Shown: one piece after another, positions 1 through 13,050 of the stretch
Layout: each line of letters starts with the position of its first letter
How positions within the stretch are numbered: the stretch's first letter is position 1
Origin: Symsagittifera roscoffensis
Taxonomy: Eukaryota > Xenacoelomorpha > Acoela > Convolutidae
Direction of reading: 5' to 3'
DNA: 64,000 bases
NCBI RefSeq assembly: GCF_963678635.1
Contig: NC_087068.1
Coordinates: 31,250,318-31,314,317 of the forward strand
Made by a program: the position numbers and the translations under genes
Notes under the pieces: model-generated
Databases searched by the model: none
Told to the model about the DNA's origin: nothing
The model's input: the letters and a program-made list of their open reading frames with translations, nothing else

Positions 1-640
1 TCAATTTTAGGTCCATTTCTTTTTCTTATTTAAGTTAATGATCTACCAAATGCAAGCAAAAACTCGGAAACATTTTTATTCGCTGATAACACCACGAATC
101 TTGTGCCTTGACAATTCTTTGGTAACTTTGAGTTACAACTTTTATGCAGTATTACGATGGCTCTCAGCAAATAAGTCATCCCTAAACATGAAAAAAAAAC
201 AATTCAATTGAATAAAAAGCAGCGCTTCTACCAATACCATCAATCAAAATAAAAACTTGTCCTCGGAGTTGTCATCGTAATATTCGGGAATGAACATACA
301 TTACAAATTGAACTTTATAGTACATATTGACTATGTCAGGACAAAATTGCGCAGTGTGGATTAGTTGCCAAAACTGGGCATTTAGTGCCATTTCGTGTTC
401 TTTTTCAATATTATGTATCAAACATTAGATCATTGATACAATATGGTATTTTGGTGTACGGGTGTACAAATTGCGATGCCTTACAACCAATCCTAATTTT
501 ACAAAAAAAAAACTGTTAGGCTGATGTCCTTTCGCAAATTCTATGACAGTAATTTAGAGGTTTTGCCTCAAGAAAAATCTTTAGTACATGAATTGTATGT
601 ACATGAGCTAATGAAGTTTCTTATATGATCATTATTCGGT
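1..640 (+). mobile_element. Decayed LINE reverse transcriptase (jockey/I-like)
   Basis: Broken translation on the plus strand follows the order of a non-LTR reverse transcriptase. Near bases 4-110 are ILGPFLFLI, VNDLP and a catalytic-box remnant FADN, where functional enzymes have FADD. Near 157-200 is WLSANKSSLN, the usual palm/thumb motif. From about 331 to 640 one frame stays open and reads QYGILVYG, then LQKKTVRLMSF, the typical C-terminal thumb of jockey/I-type LINEs. Several stops and frame changes separate the pieces and the 5' part lies outside the window, so this is a dead fragment. The exact clade is not determined. Confidence 0.8.
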
Positions 641-1195
641 CATCACGCCGAAAAATATCTAACGAATTGTTTTGTTTCGATTATCGCAGTAGAACTGCTA
701 GATGATCGAATAGAAGTTTTTTGAAAACAATCAGAAGTCAAAAAATTAAAAATAATCACTGGTATCGAGAGGATCTAAACTCTTGAATATCCGTCAAGAA
801 AATGATTAGACTCTTATTGAAGTTCAGTCGTAAAATGTCTCGCAAATGAGAATTACGAAAGAAACACCTTCATATTCTGGGGAAACTATGACTGTATTAA
901 GCCAATTTTTGAAATCCATTATTTGAAAATTTTTATTCATTTTTATCCACATTTCTTTATCCACATTTTCCCACATTTAAGCCTGCCTATATTTTTCTCC
1001 TCGGGGAAGTAAGAAAATATTCGGTTGTTACTCCGAGAGGGCAGGCTGCCAGTGCCTTATTAGGTTCTACTAGTCGCCTCTTCCGGAAGTCTGGATTTGT
1101 ATAAGCGACAATTTGAACATCACAACTTGAAATGATAATATGATCAATCATAATGCTAAGCTTGTGCTCATGTTTAAAAGCGATTTAAAAGATTT
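641..1195. other. AT-rich spacer, no gene seen
   Basis: Between the LINE remnant and the satellite I see no long frame, repeat or RNA gene. The first few tens of bases may still belong to the LINE tail. Confidence 0.5.
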
Positions 1196-1370
1196 AAATC
1201 AATCTCTTTTGTGATATACAGGCTTGCTACTTCTGTTTTCTCTAGATTTTTTTAGTTTTCGAATCACATTTGAATTTGTTTCTGTCAAATTTTATTCTGA
1301 AATTTTACTTTTTGATAAATCACCAGAGAAAACAGAAGTAGCAAGCCTGTATATCACAAAAGAGATTGAT
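1196..1370. repeat. Inverted junction at the head of the satellite
   Basis: Bases 1196-1318 are the reverse complement of satellite sequence found in direct orientation at about 2170-2296. At about 1319-1326 the orientation flips, so the segment starting at 1197 and the one ending near 1370 form hairpin arms of about 45 bp (arm core AGAAAACAGAAGTAGCAAGC). This looks like an inversion or snapback at the array edge, with all later units facing one way. Confidence 0.85.
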
Positions 1371-4300
1371 TAAGCTCTCAGGCAGAAAAGGTTTAACATC
1401 CGCAGGACCAATAACTTCGAAAACAAAAACTCTTTCAGGGAACTTAAGGTCATTTAGCAAACAGTAAAGCTTGAGCAAAACTTTTGAGAAAAGGCTTCAC
1501 ATCTAAACTTAATTTCAATGAACTGGAAAAATCTGAAAACCAAACCAGTCAATCAGTGATTATTGTGATCATGTTCTCAGACAGTGTAGATATAACATCA
1601 CAAAGGACTAATTATCTTAAAATCTGCAAAATTTCAACAAAAGCTACTCAAAACAAATTCTAAAAACTGAAAGAACTGTGTCAACAAGAAAATAACTCAT
1701 TATTCACTGGAGGCCGTGACCTTGCTTTCCGACTTTTTAACTAAGATGAATTAAAAGAAATCACAACCAAATCAGGGGAATTTATGATCACTAATCAGAC
1801 AGTATGATTTCAGCATCACTAAAAAATCGAAAGGGACCTAATTTGAAACAAAATTTTTTAAGACAAAAACTAAGAAGAACTTGAAAGCGAGTAGTTTGAT
1901 ACTAGTCTCAATTATGTTAGAAAATTCAAAACCAATTATCATTGTAATTATATCAATCGACAAGAACTTTCCGATAAGTAAACAGACAGTAATAACTCAG
2001 CATTACTTTTTGAGAACTCAAACACAACTCCAAAAGAACAAAAAAACTGAGGTTGAAAAACAAGAAAAATCCATCCTTGAATAGATTGATCATGCTTTTA
2101 GACAGTGTAATTATCAGGAACGACAATCAACTCTGATACAAACAATTTTGTTCAGGGAACTTTGGTGATTTATCAAAAAGTAAAATTTCAGAATAAAATT
2201 TGACAGAAACAAATTCAAATGTGATTCGAAAACTAAAAAAATCTAGAGAAAACAGAAGTAGCAAGCCTGTATATCACAAAAGATATTGATTAAGCTCTCC
2301 GGCAGAAAAGGTTTAACATCCGCAGGGTCATTTACTTCGAAAACAAAAACTCTTTCAGGGAACTTCAGGTCATTTAGCAAACAGTAAAGCTTCAGCAAAA
2401 CTTTTGAGAAAAGACTTCACATCTAAACTTAAGTTTCAATGAACTGAAAGGATCTGAAAATCAAACCAGTCAATCAGTGATTATTGTGATCATGTTCTCA
2501 GACAGTGTAGATATAACATCACAAAGGACTACTTATCTTAAAATCTGCAAAATTTCAACAAAATCTACTCAAAACAAATTCTAAGAACTGGAAGAACTGT
2601 GTCAACAAGAAGATAACTCATTAATCACTGGAGGCCGTGACCTTGCTTTCCGACTTTTAAACTAAGTAGAATTAAAAGAAATCACAATCAAATCAGGGGA
2701 ATTTATGATCACTAATCAGACAGTATGATTTCAGCATCACTAAAAAAATCGAAAGGGACCTAATTTAAAACAAAATTTTTTAAGACAAAAACTAAGAAGA
2801 ACTTGAAAGCGAGTAGTTTGATACTAGTCTCAATCATGTTAGAAAATTCAAAACTAAATATCATTGTATTTATATCACTCGACAAGAACTTTCCGATAAG
2901 TAAACAGACAGTAAAAATTCAGCATTACTTTTTTGAGAACTCAAACACAACTCCAAAAGAACAAAAAAACTGAGGTTGAAAAACAAAAAAAAATCCATCC
3001 TTAAATAGATTGATCATGCTTTTAGACAGTGTAATTATCAGGAACGACAATCAACTCTGATACAAACAATTTTGTTAAGGGAACTTTGGTGATTTATCAA
3101 AAAGTAAAATTTGACAGAAACAAATTCAAATGTGATTCGAAAACTAGAAAAATCTAGAGAAAACAGAAGTAGCAATCCTGTATATCACAAAAGAGATTGA
3201 TTAAGCTCTCAGGCAGAAAGGTTCAACATCCGCAGGACCATTAACTTCGAAAACAAAAACTCTTTCAGGGAACTTAACGTCATTTAGCAAACAGTAAAGC
3301 TTGAGCAAAACTTTTGAGGAAAGACCTCACATCTAAACTTAAGTTTCAATGAACTGGAAGAATCTGAAAATCAAACCAGTCAATCAGTGATTATTGTGAT
3401 CATGCTCTCAGACAGTGTAGATATAACATCACAAAGGACTAATTATCTTAAAATCTGCAAAACTACAACAAAAGCTACTCAAAACAAATTCTAAAAACTG
3501 AAAGAACTGTGTCAACAAGAAAATAACTTATTAATCACTAGAGGCCGTGACCTTGCTTTCCGACTTTTTAACCAAGTAGCATTAAAAGAAATCATATTCA
3601 AATCAGGGGAAATTATGATCACTAATCAGACAGTATGATTTCGGCATCACAAAGAAAATCGAAAGGGACCTAATTTAAAACAAAATTTTTTAAGACAAAA
3701 ACTAAGAAGAACTTGAAAGCGAGTAGTTTGATACTAGTCTCAATCATGTTTAAAAATTCAAAACCAATTATCATTGTATTAATATCAATCCACAAGAACT
3801 TTCCGATAAGTAAACAGACAGTAATAACTCAGCATTACTTTTTTGAGAACTCAAACACAACTCCAAAAGAACAAAAAAACTGAGGTTGAAAAACAAGAAA
3901 AATCCATCCTTGAATAGATTGATCATGCTTTTAGACAGTGTAATTATCAGGAACGAAATTCAACTCTGATACAAACAATTTTGTTAAATGAACTTTGGTG
4001 ATTTATCAAAAAGTAAAATTTCAGAATAAAATTTGACAAACAAATTCAAATGTGATTCGAAAACTAAAAAAAATCTAGAGAAAACAGAAGTAGCAAGCCT
4101 GTATATCACAAAAGAGATTGATTAAGCTCTCAGGCAGAAAAAGTTCAACATCCGCAGGACCATTAACTTCGAAAACAAAAACTCTTTCAGGAAACTTAAG
4201 GTCATTTAGCAAACAGTAAAGCTTGAGCAAAACTTTTGAGAAAATACTTCACATCTAAACTTAAGTTTCAATGAACTGAAAGGATCTGAAAATCAAACCA

Positions 4301-5917
4301 GTCAATCAGTGATTATTGTGATCATGTTCTCAGACAGTGTAGATATAACATCACAAAGGACTAATTATCTTAAAATCTGCAAAATTTCAACAAAAGCTAC
4401 TCAAAACAAACTCTAAAAACTGAAAGAACTGTGTCAACAAGAAAATAACTCATTAATCGCAGGAAGCCGTGACCTTGCTTTCCGACTTTTTAACTAAATA
4501 GAATTAAAAGAAATCACAATCAAATCATGGGAATTTATGATCACTAATCAGACAGTATGATTTCAGCATCACTAAAAAAAATCGAAAGGACCTAATTTAA
4601 AACAAAATTTTTTAAGACAACTAAGAAGAACTTGAAAGCGAGCAGTTTGATACTAGTCTCAATCAAGTTAGAAAATTTAAAACCAAATATCATTGTATTT
4701 ATATCACTCGACAAGAACTTTCCGATAAGTAAACAGACAGTAATAAATCAGCATTACTTTTTTGAGAACTCAAACACAACTCCAAAAGAACAAAAAACTG
4801 AAGTTGAAAAACAAGAAAAATCCATCCTTGAAAACATTGATCATGCTTTTAGACAGTGTAATTATCAGGAACGACAATCAACTCTGATACAAACACTTTT
4901 GTTAAATGAACTTTGGTGATTTATCAAAAAGTAAAATTTCAGAATAAAATTTAACAGAAACAAATTCAAATGTGATTCGAAAACTAAAAAAATCTAGAGA
5001 AAACAGAAGTAGCAAGCCTGTATATCACAAAAGAGATTGATTAAGCTCTCAGGCAGAAAAGGTTTAACATCCGCAGGGTCATTTACTTCGAAAACAAAAA
5101 CTCTTTCAGGGAACTTAAGGTCATTTAGCAAACAGTAAAGCTTGAGCAAAACTTTAGAGAAAAGACTTCACATCAAAACTTAAGTTTCAGTGAACTGGAA
5201 GGATCTGAAAATCAAACCAGTCAATCAGTGGGTATTGTGATCATGTTCTCAGACAGTGTAGATATAACATCACAAAGGACTAATTATCTTAAAAACTGCA
5301 AAATTTCAACAAAAGCTACTCAAAAAAAACTCTAAAAACTGAAAGAACTGTTTCAACAAGAAAATAACTCATTAATCACAGAAGGCCGTGACCTTGCTTT
5401 CCGACTTTTTAACTAAGTAGAATTTTAAAAAATCACAATCAAATCATGGGAATTTATGATCAGTTATCAGACAGTATGATTTCAGCATCACTAAAAAAAT
5501 CGAAAGGGACCTAATTTAAAACAAAATTTTTAAAGACAACTAAGAAGAACTTTAAAGCGAGTAGCTTGATACTAGTCTCAATCAAGTTACAAAATTCAAA
5601 ACCAATTATCATTGTATTTATATCACTCGACAAGAACTTTCCGATAAGTAAACAGACAGTAATAACTCAGCATTACTTTTTTGAGAACTCAAACACAACT
5701 CCAAGAGAACAAAAAAACTGAGGTTGAAAAACAAGAAAAATCCATCCTTGAATAGATTGATCATGCTTTTAGACAGTGTAATTATCAGGGACGACAATCA
5801 ACTCTGATACAAACATTTTTGTTAAAGGAACTTTGGTGATTTATCAAAAAGTAAAATTTCAGAATAAAATTTGACAGAAACAAATTCAAAATTGATTCGA
5901 AAACTAAAAAAATCTAG

Positions 5918-6695
5918 AGAAAACAGAAGTAGCAAGCCTGTATATCACAAAAGAGATTGATTGAGCTCTCAGGCAGAAAAGGTTTAACATCCGCAGGACC
6001 ATTAACTTCGGAAGCAAAAACTCTTTCAGGGAACTTAAGGTCATTTAGCAAACAGTAAAGCTTGAGCAAAACTTTTGAGAACAGACTTCACATCTAAGCT
6101 TAAGTTTCAACGAACTGGAAGAATCTGAAAATCAAACCAGTCAATCAGTGATTATTGTGATTATCTTCTCAGACAGTGTAGATATAACATCACAAAGGAC
6201 TAATTATCTTAAAATCTGCAAAATTTCGACAAAACCTACTCAAAACATATTCTAAAAACTGAAAGAACTGTGTCAACAAGAAAATAACTCACTAATCACT
6301 GGAGGCCGTAATCTTGCTTTCGGACTTTTTACCTAATTCGAATTAATAGAGATCACAATCAAATCAGGGGAATTTATGATCACTAATCAGACAGTATGAT
6401 TTCAGCATCACTAAAAAAATCGAAAGGGACCTAATTTAAAACAAAATTTTTTAAGACAAAAACTAAGAAAAACTTGAAAGCGAGTAGTTTGATACTAGTC
6501 TCAATCATGTTAGAAAATTCAAAACTAAATATCATAGTATTTATATCACTCGAAAAGAACTTTCCGATAAGTAAACAGACTCTGATACAAACAATTTTGT
6601 TAAGGGAACTTTGGTGATTTATCAAAAAGTAAAATTTCATAATACAATTTGACAGAAACAAATTCAAATGTGATTCGAAAACTAAAAAAATCTAG
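5918..6695. repeat. Shortened satellite unit (778 bp)
   Basis: This unit lacks about 140 bp present in its neighbours. The break is at about 6580, where the AAACAGAC segment joins directly to TCTGATACAAAC. It is a simple internal deletion within the array. Confidence 0.8.
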
Positions 6696-8540
6696 AGAAA
6701 ACAGAAGTAGCATGCCTGTATATCACAAAAGAGATTGATCATGCTCTCAGTCAGTATAGATTTAACATCGCGCACTGCCATTAACTTTGAAAACAAAAAC
6801 TCTTTCAGGGAGCTTAAGGTCATTTAGCAAACAGTATAGCTTCAGCAAAACTTTTGAAACAAGACTTCACATCTAAACCAAAGTGTCAAGGAACTGGAAT
6901 AATCTGAATATCAAACCGATCAATCAATGATTATTGTGATCAAGTTCTCAGACAGTGTAGATATAACATCACAAAGAACAAATAATTCTTCAAATCTGCA
7001 AAACACGACTTACCTACTCAAAGTATATTCTAAAAACTGAAAGTACTGTGTCATCAAGAAAAGAACTCATTAATCACTGGAGGCCGTGACCTTGCTTTCC
7101 GACTTTTTAACTAAGTAGAATTCAAAGAAATCACTATCAAATCAGGGGAATTTATGATCACTAATCAGACAGTATGATTTCAGCATCACTAAAAAAATCG
7201 AAAGGGACCTAATTTAAAACAAAATTTTTAAGGACAAAAACTAAGAACAACTTGAAAGCGAGTAGTTTGATACTAGTCTAAATCATGTTAGAAAATTCAA
7301 AACCAATTATCATTGTATTTATATCAATCGACAAAAACTTTCCGATAAAGAAACAGACAGTAATAACTCAGCATTACTTTTTTGAGAACTCAAACACAAC
7401 TCCAAAAGAACAAAAAAACTGAGGTTAAAAAACAAGAAAAATCCATCCTTGAATAGCTTGATTATGCTTTTAGACAGTGTAATTATCAGGAACGACAATC
7501 AACCATGATACAAACAATTTTGTTAAGGGAACTTTGGTGATTTATCATAAAGTAAAATTTCAGAATAAAATTTGACATAAACAAATTCAAATGTGATTCA
7601 AAAACTAAAAAAATTTAGAGAAAACAGAAGTAGCAAGCCTGTATATCACAAAAGAGATTGATTAAGCTCTCAGGCAGAAAAGGTTTAACATACGCAGGAC
7701 CATTAACTTCGAAAACAAAAACTCTTTCAGGGAAATTAAGGTAATTTAGCAAACAGTAAAGCTTGAGCAAAATTTTGAGAAAAGACTTCACATCTAAACT
7801 TAAGTTTCAATGAACTGGAAGAATCTGAAAAACAAACCATTCAGTCAGCGATTATTGTGATCATGTTCTCAGACAGTGTAGATATAACATCACAAAGGAC
7901 TAATTATCTTAAAATCTGCAAAACTTCAACAAAAGCTGCTCAAAACAAATTCTAAAAACTGAAAGAACTGTGTCAACAAGAAAATAACTCATTAATCAGA
8001 GGAGGCCGTGACCTTGCTTTCCGACTTTTTAACTAAGTAGATCTAAAAGAAATCACAATCAAATCATGGGAATTTATGATCACTAATCAGACAGTATGAT
8101 TTCAGCATCACTAAAAAAAATCGAAAGGGACCTAATTTAAAACAAAATTTTTTAAGACAAAAACTAAGAAAAACTTGAAAGCGAGTAGTTTGATACTAGT
8201 CTCAATCATGTTAGAAAATTCAAAACCAATTATCATTGTATTTATATCAATCAACAAAAACTTTCCGTTAAGTAAACAGACAGTAATAACTCAGCATTAC
8301 TTTTTTGAGAACTCAAACACAACTCCAAAAAAAACAAAAAAACTGAGGTTAAAAAACAAGAAAAATCCATCCTTGAATAGCTTGATCATGCTTTTAGACA
8401 GTGTAATTATCAGGAACGACAATCAACTCTGATTCAAACAATTTTGTTAAGGGAGCTTTGGTGATTTATCATAAAGTAAAATTTCAGAATAAAATTTGAC
8501 AGAAACAAATTCAAATGTGATTCAAAAACTAAAAAATTTT

Positions 8541-9975
8541 AGAAAAAAATAGAAGTAGCAAGCCTGTATATCACAAAAGAGATTGATTAAGCTCTCAGGC
8601 AGAAAAAGTTTAACATCCGCAGGACCATTAACTTCGAAAACAAAAACTCTTTCAGGGAAATTAAGGTAATTTAGCAAACAGTAAAGCTTGCGCAAAACTT
8701 TTGAGAAAAGACTTCACATCTAAACTTAAGTTTCAATGAACTGGAAGAATCTGAAAAACAAACTATTCAGTCAGCGATTATTGTGATCATGTTCTCAGAC
8801 AGTGTAGATATAACATCACAAAGGACTAATTATCTTAAAATCTGCAAAACTTCAACAAAAGCTACTCAAAACAAATTCTAAAAACTGAAAGAACTGTGTC
8901 AACAAGAAAATAACTCATTAATCACAGGAGGCCGTGACCTTGCTTTCCGACTTTTTAACTAGGTAGAACTAAAAGAAATCACAATCAAATCATGGGAATT
9001 TATGATCACTAATCAGACAATATGATTTCAGCATCACTAAAAAAAATCGAAAGGGACCTAATTTAAAACAAAATTTTTTAAGACAGAAACTAAGAAGAAC
9101 TTGAAAGCAAGTAGTTTGATAGTAGTCTCAATCATGTTAGAAAATTCAAAACCGATTGTCATTGTATTTATATCAATCGACAAGAACTTTCCGATAAGTA
9201 AACAGACAGTAATAACTCAGCAATACTTTTTTAGAACTTAAACACAACTCCAAAAGAACAAAAAAACTGAGGTTGAAAAACAAGAAAAATCCATCCTTGA
9301 ATAGATTGATCATGCTTTTAGACAGTGTAATTATCAGGAACGACAATCTGCAAAATTTCGACAAAACCTACTCAAAACATATTCTAAAAACTGAAAGAAC
9401 TGTGTCAACAAGAAAAAAACTCATTAATCAGTGGAGGCCGTGATCTTGCTTTCCGAATTTTTAACTAAGTAGAATTAAAAGAAACCACAATCAAATCAGG
9501 GGAATTTATGATCACTAATCAAACATTATGATTTCAGCATCACTACAAAAAAATCGAAAGGGACCTGATTTAAAACAAAATTTTTTAAGACAAAAACTAA
9601 GAAGAACTTAATGTGAGTAGTTTGATACTAGTCTCAATCATGCTAGAAAACTAAAACCAATAATCAATTTATTTAAATCAATCGAAAAGACCTTTCTGAT
9701 AAGTAAACAGACAGTAATAACTCAGCATTACTTTTTGAGAACTCAAACACAACTCCAAAAGAACAAAAAAAAACAGTGAGATTGAAAAACAAGAAAAATC
9801 CATCCTTGAATAGATTGATCATGCTTTTAGACAGTGTAATTATCAGGAACGACATTCAACTGTCATACAAACAATTTTGTTAAGTGAACTTTGGTGATTT
9901 ATCAAAAAGAAAAATTTCAGCAAAAATTTGACAGAAACAAATTCAAATGTGATTCGAAAAGTAAAAAAAAACTAG
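8541..9975. repeat. Chimeric satellite unit (about 1435 bp)
   Basis: The spacing between landmarks is about one and a half units. At about 9347 the sequence jumps from the GGAACGACAAT block into the TCTGCAAAATTTCGAC block that normally occurs much later, then runs on. This is a recombination product of two units, with only a few bases shared at the junction. Confidence 0.75.
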
Positions 9976-11234
9976 AGAAAACAGAAGTTGCAAGCCTGTA
10001 TATCACAAAAGAGATTGATTAAGCTCTCAGGCAGTAAAATTTCCAAATCCGCAGGACCCATAACTTTGAAAACAAAAACTCTTTCAGGGAACTTAAGGTC
10101 ATTTAGCAAACAGTAAAGCTTGAGCAAAACTTTTGAGAAAAGACTTCACATCTTAACTTAAGTTTCAATGAACTGGAAGAATCTGAAAAATAAACCAGTC
10201 AATCAGTGATTATTGTGATCATGTTCTCAGACAGTGTAGATATAACATCACAAAGGACTAATTATCTCAAAATCTGCAAAATTTCGACAAAACCTACTCA
10301 AAACATATTCTAAAAACTGAAAGAACTGTGTCAACAAGAAAATAACTCATTAATCACTGGAGGCCGTGATCTTGCTTTCCGAGTTTTTAACTAAGTAGAA
10401 TTAATAGAAATCACAATCAAATCAGCGGAATTTATGATCACTAATCAGACAGTATGATTTCAGCATCACTAAAAAAAATAGAAAGGGACCTGATTTAAAA
10501 CAAAAATTTTTAAGACAAAAACTAAGAAGAACTTAAAGTGAGTAGTTTAATACTAGTCTCAATCATGCTAGAAAAATAAAACCAATTATCATTTTTTAAA
10601 TCAATCGACAAGACCTTTCCGATAAGTAAACAGACAGTAATAACTCAGCATTACTTTTTGAGAACTCAAACACAACTCCAAAAGAAGAAAAAAGATTGAA
10701 AAACCATAAAAAGCCATCCTTGAATAGATTGATCATGCTATAAGACAGTGTAACTATCAGGAACGACAATCAACTGTGATACAAACAATTTTATTAAGGG
10801 AACTTTGGTGATTTATCAAAAAGAAAAATTTCAGCATAAAATTTGACAAACAAATTCAAATGTGATTCGAAAAGTAAAAAAATCTAGACAAAACAAGAGT
10901 AGCAAGCCTGTATATCACAAAACCGATTGATCATGCTCTCAGGCAGAAAAGGTTCAACATCCGCAGGACCATTAATTTTGAAAACAAAAACTCTTTCAGG
11001 GAACTTAAGGTCATTTAGCAAACAGAATAGCTTCAGCAAAACTTTTGAAAATAGACTTCACATCTAAACTAAAGTTTCAAGGAACTGGAAAAACCTTAAT
11101 ATCAAACCGGTCAATCAGTGATTAATGTGATCAAGTTCTCAGACAGTGTAGATATAACATCACAAAGAACTAATAATTCTTCAAATCTGCAAAATACGAC
11201 AAAACCTACTGAAAGTATATTCTAAAAACTGAAA

Positions 11235-13050
11235 GAACTGTGTCAACAAGAAAAGAACTCATTAATCAATGGAGGCCGTGATCTTCCTTTCCGACTTTTT
11301 AACTAAGTAGAACTAATAGAAATCACACACAAATCAGGGGAATTTATGATCACTAATCAAACAGTATGATTTCAGCATCATTAAAAAAATCGAAATGGAC
11401 CTAATTCAAGACAAAAACTAAGAAGAACTTGAAAGCGAGTAGTTTGATACTAATCTCAATTATGTTAGAAAAAGCGAAAACATGTAACATTTTATTTAAA
11501 TTAATCGACAAGACTTTTCTGATAAGTAAACATACAGTATTAACTCAGCATTACTTTTTTGAGAACTCAAACATAAATCCAAAAGAGCAAAAAAAACTGA
11601 GATTGAAAAACAAGAAAACTCCATCCGTGAATAGATTGATCATGCTTTTAGACAGGGTAATTATCAGGAACGACAATCAACTCTGATACAAACAATTTTG
11701 TTAAGCGAACTTGGGTGATTTATCAAAAAGTCGAATTTCAGCATAAAATTTGACAGAAACAAATTCAAACCTGATTCGAACACTAAAGTCTAGAGAAAAC
11801 AGAAATAGCAATCTGGTTTATCACTAAACAGATTGATCATGCTCTCAGGTACTATAGATTTAACATCACGAAGCAACGTCAACTTTGAAAACAAAAAAAA
11901 TCGTTCAGGGAACTTCAGTTCATTTAGCAAGCAGTATAGCTTCAGCAAAACTTTTGAAGAAAGACTTCACATCTAAACTAAACTTTCAAGAAACTGGAAA
12001 AATCCGAAAATCAAACCGGTCAATCAGTGATTATTGTGATCATGTTCTCAGACAGTAAAGATATAGCATCACAAAGAACTAATAATTTTTCAAATCTGAA
12101 AAATACGACAAAACCTACTGAAAGTAAATTCTAAAAACTGAAAGAACTGTGTCAACAAGAGAAGAACTCATTAATCAATGGAGGCCGTGATCTTCCTTTC
12201 CGACTTTTTAACTAAGTAGAACTAATAGAAATCACACACAAATCAGGGGAATTTATGATCACTAATCAAACAGTATGATTTCAGCATCATTAAAAAAATC
12301 GAAATGGACCTAATTCAAGACAAAAACTAAGAAGAACTTGAAAGCGAGTAGTTTGATACTAATCTCAATCATGTTAGAAAAAGCGAAAACATTTAACATT
12401 TTATTTAAATTAATCGACAAGACTTTTCTGATAAGTAAACATACAGTATTAACTCAGCATTACTTTTTTGAGAACTCAAACATAAATCCAAAAGAGCAAA
12501 AAAAACTGAGATTGAAAAACAAGAAAACTCCATCCGTGAATAGATTGATCATGCTTTTAGACAGGGTAAATATCAGGAACGACAATCAACTCTGATACAA
12601 ACAATTTTGTTAAGCGAACTTGGGTGATTTATCAAAAAGTCGAATTTCAGCATAAAATTTGACAGAAACAAATTCAAACCTGATTCGAACACTAAAGTCT
12701 AGAGAAAACAGAAATAGCAATCTGGTTTATCACTAAACAGATTGATCATGCTCTCAGGTACTATAGATTTAACATCACGAAGCAACGTCAACTTTGAAAA
12801 CAAAAAAAATCGTTCAGGGAACTTCAGTTCATTTAGCAAGCAGTATAGCTTCAGCAAAACTTTTGAAGAAAGACTTCACATCTAAACTAAACTTTCAAGA
12901 AACTGGAAAAATCCGAAAATCAAACCGGTCAATCAGTGATTATTGTGATCATGTTCTCAGACAGTGTAGATATAGCATCACAAAGAACTAATAATTTTTC
13001 AAATCTGCAAAATACGACAAAACCTACTGAAAGTAAATTCTAAAAACTGA
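11235..13050. repeat. Two nearly identical neighbouring satellite units
   Basis: The copies from about 11235 and 12144, offset by 909 bp, differ at only a handful of positions and share private variants such as TCAATGGAGGCCGTGATCTTCC. Other neighbouring units differ far more. This marks a recent duplication or local homogenisation. Confidence 0.85.
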
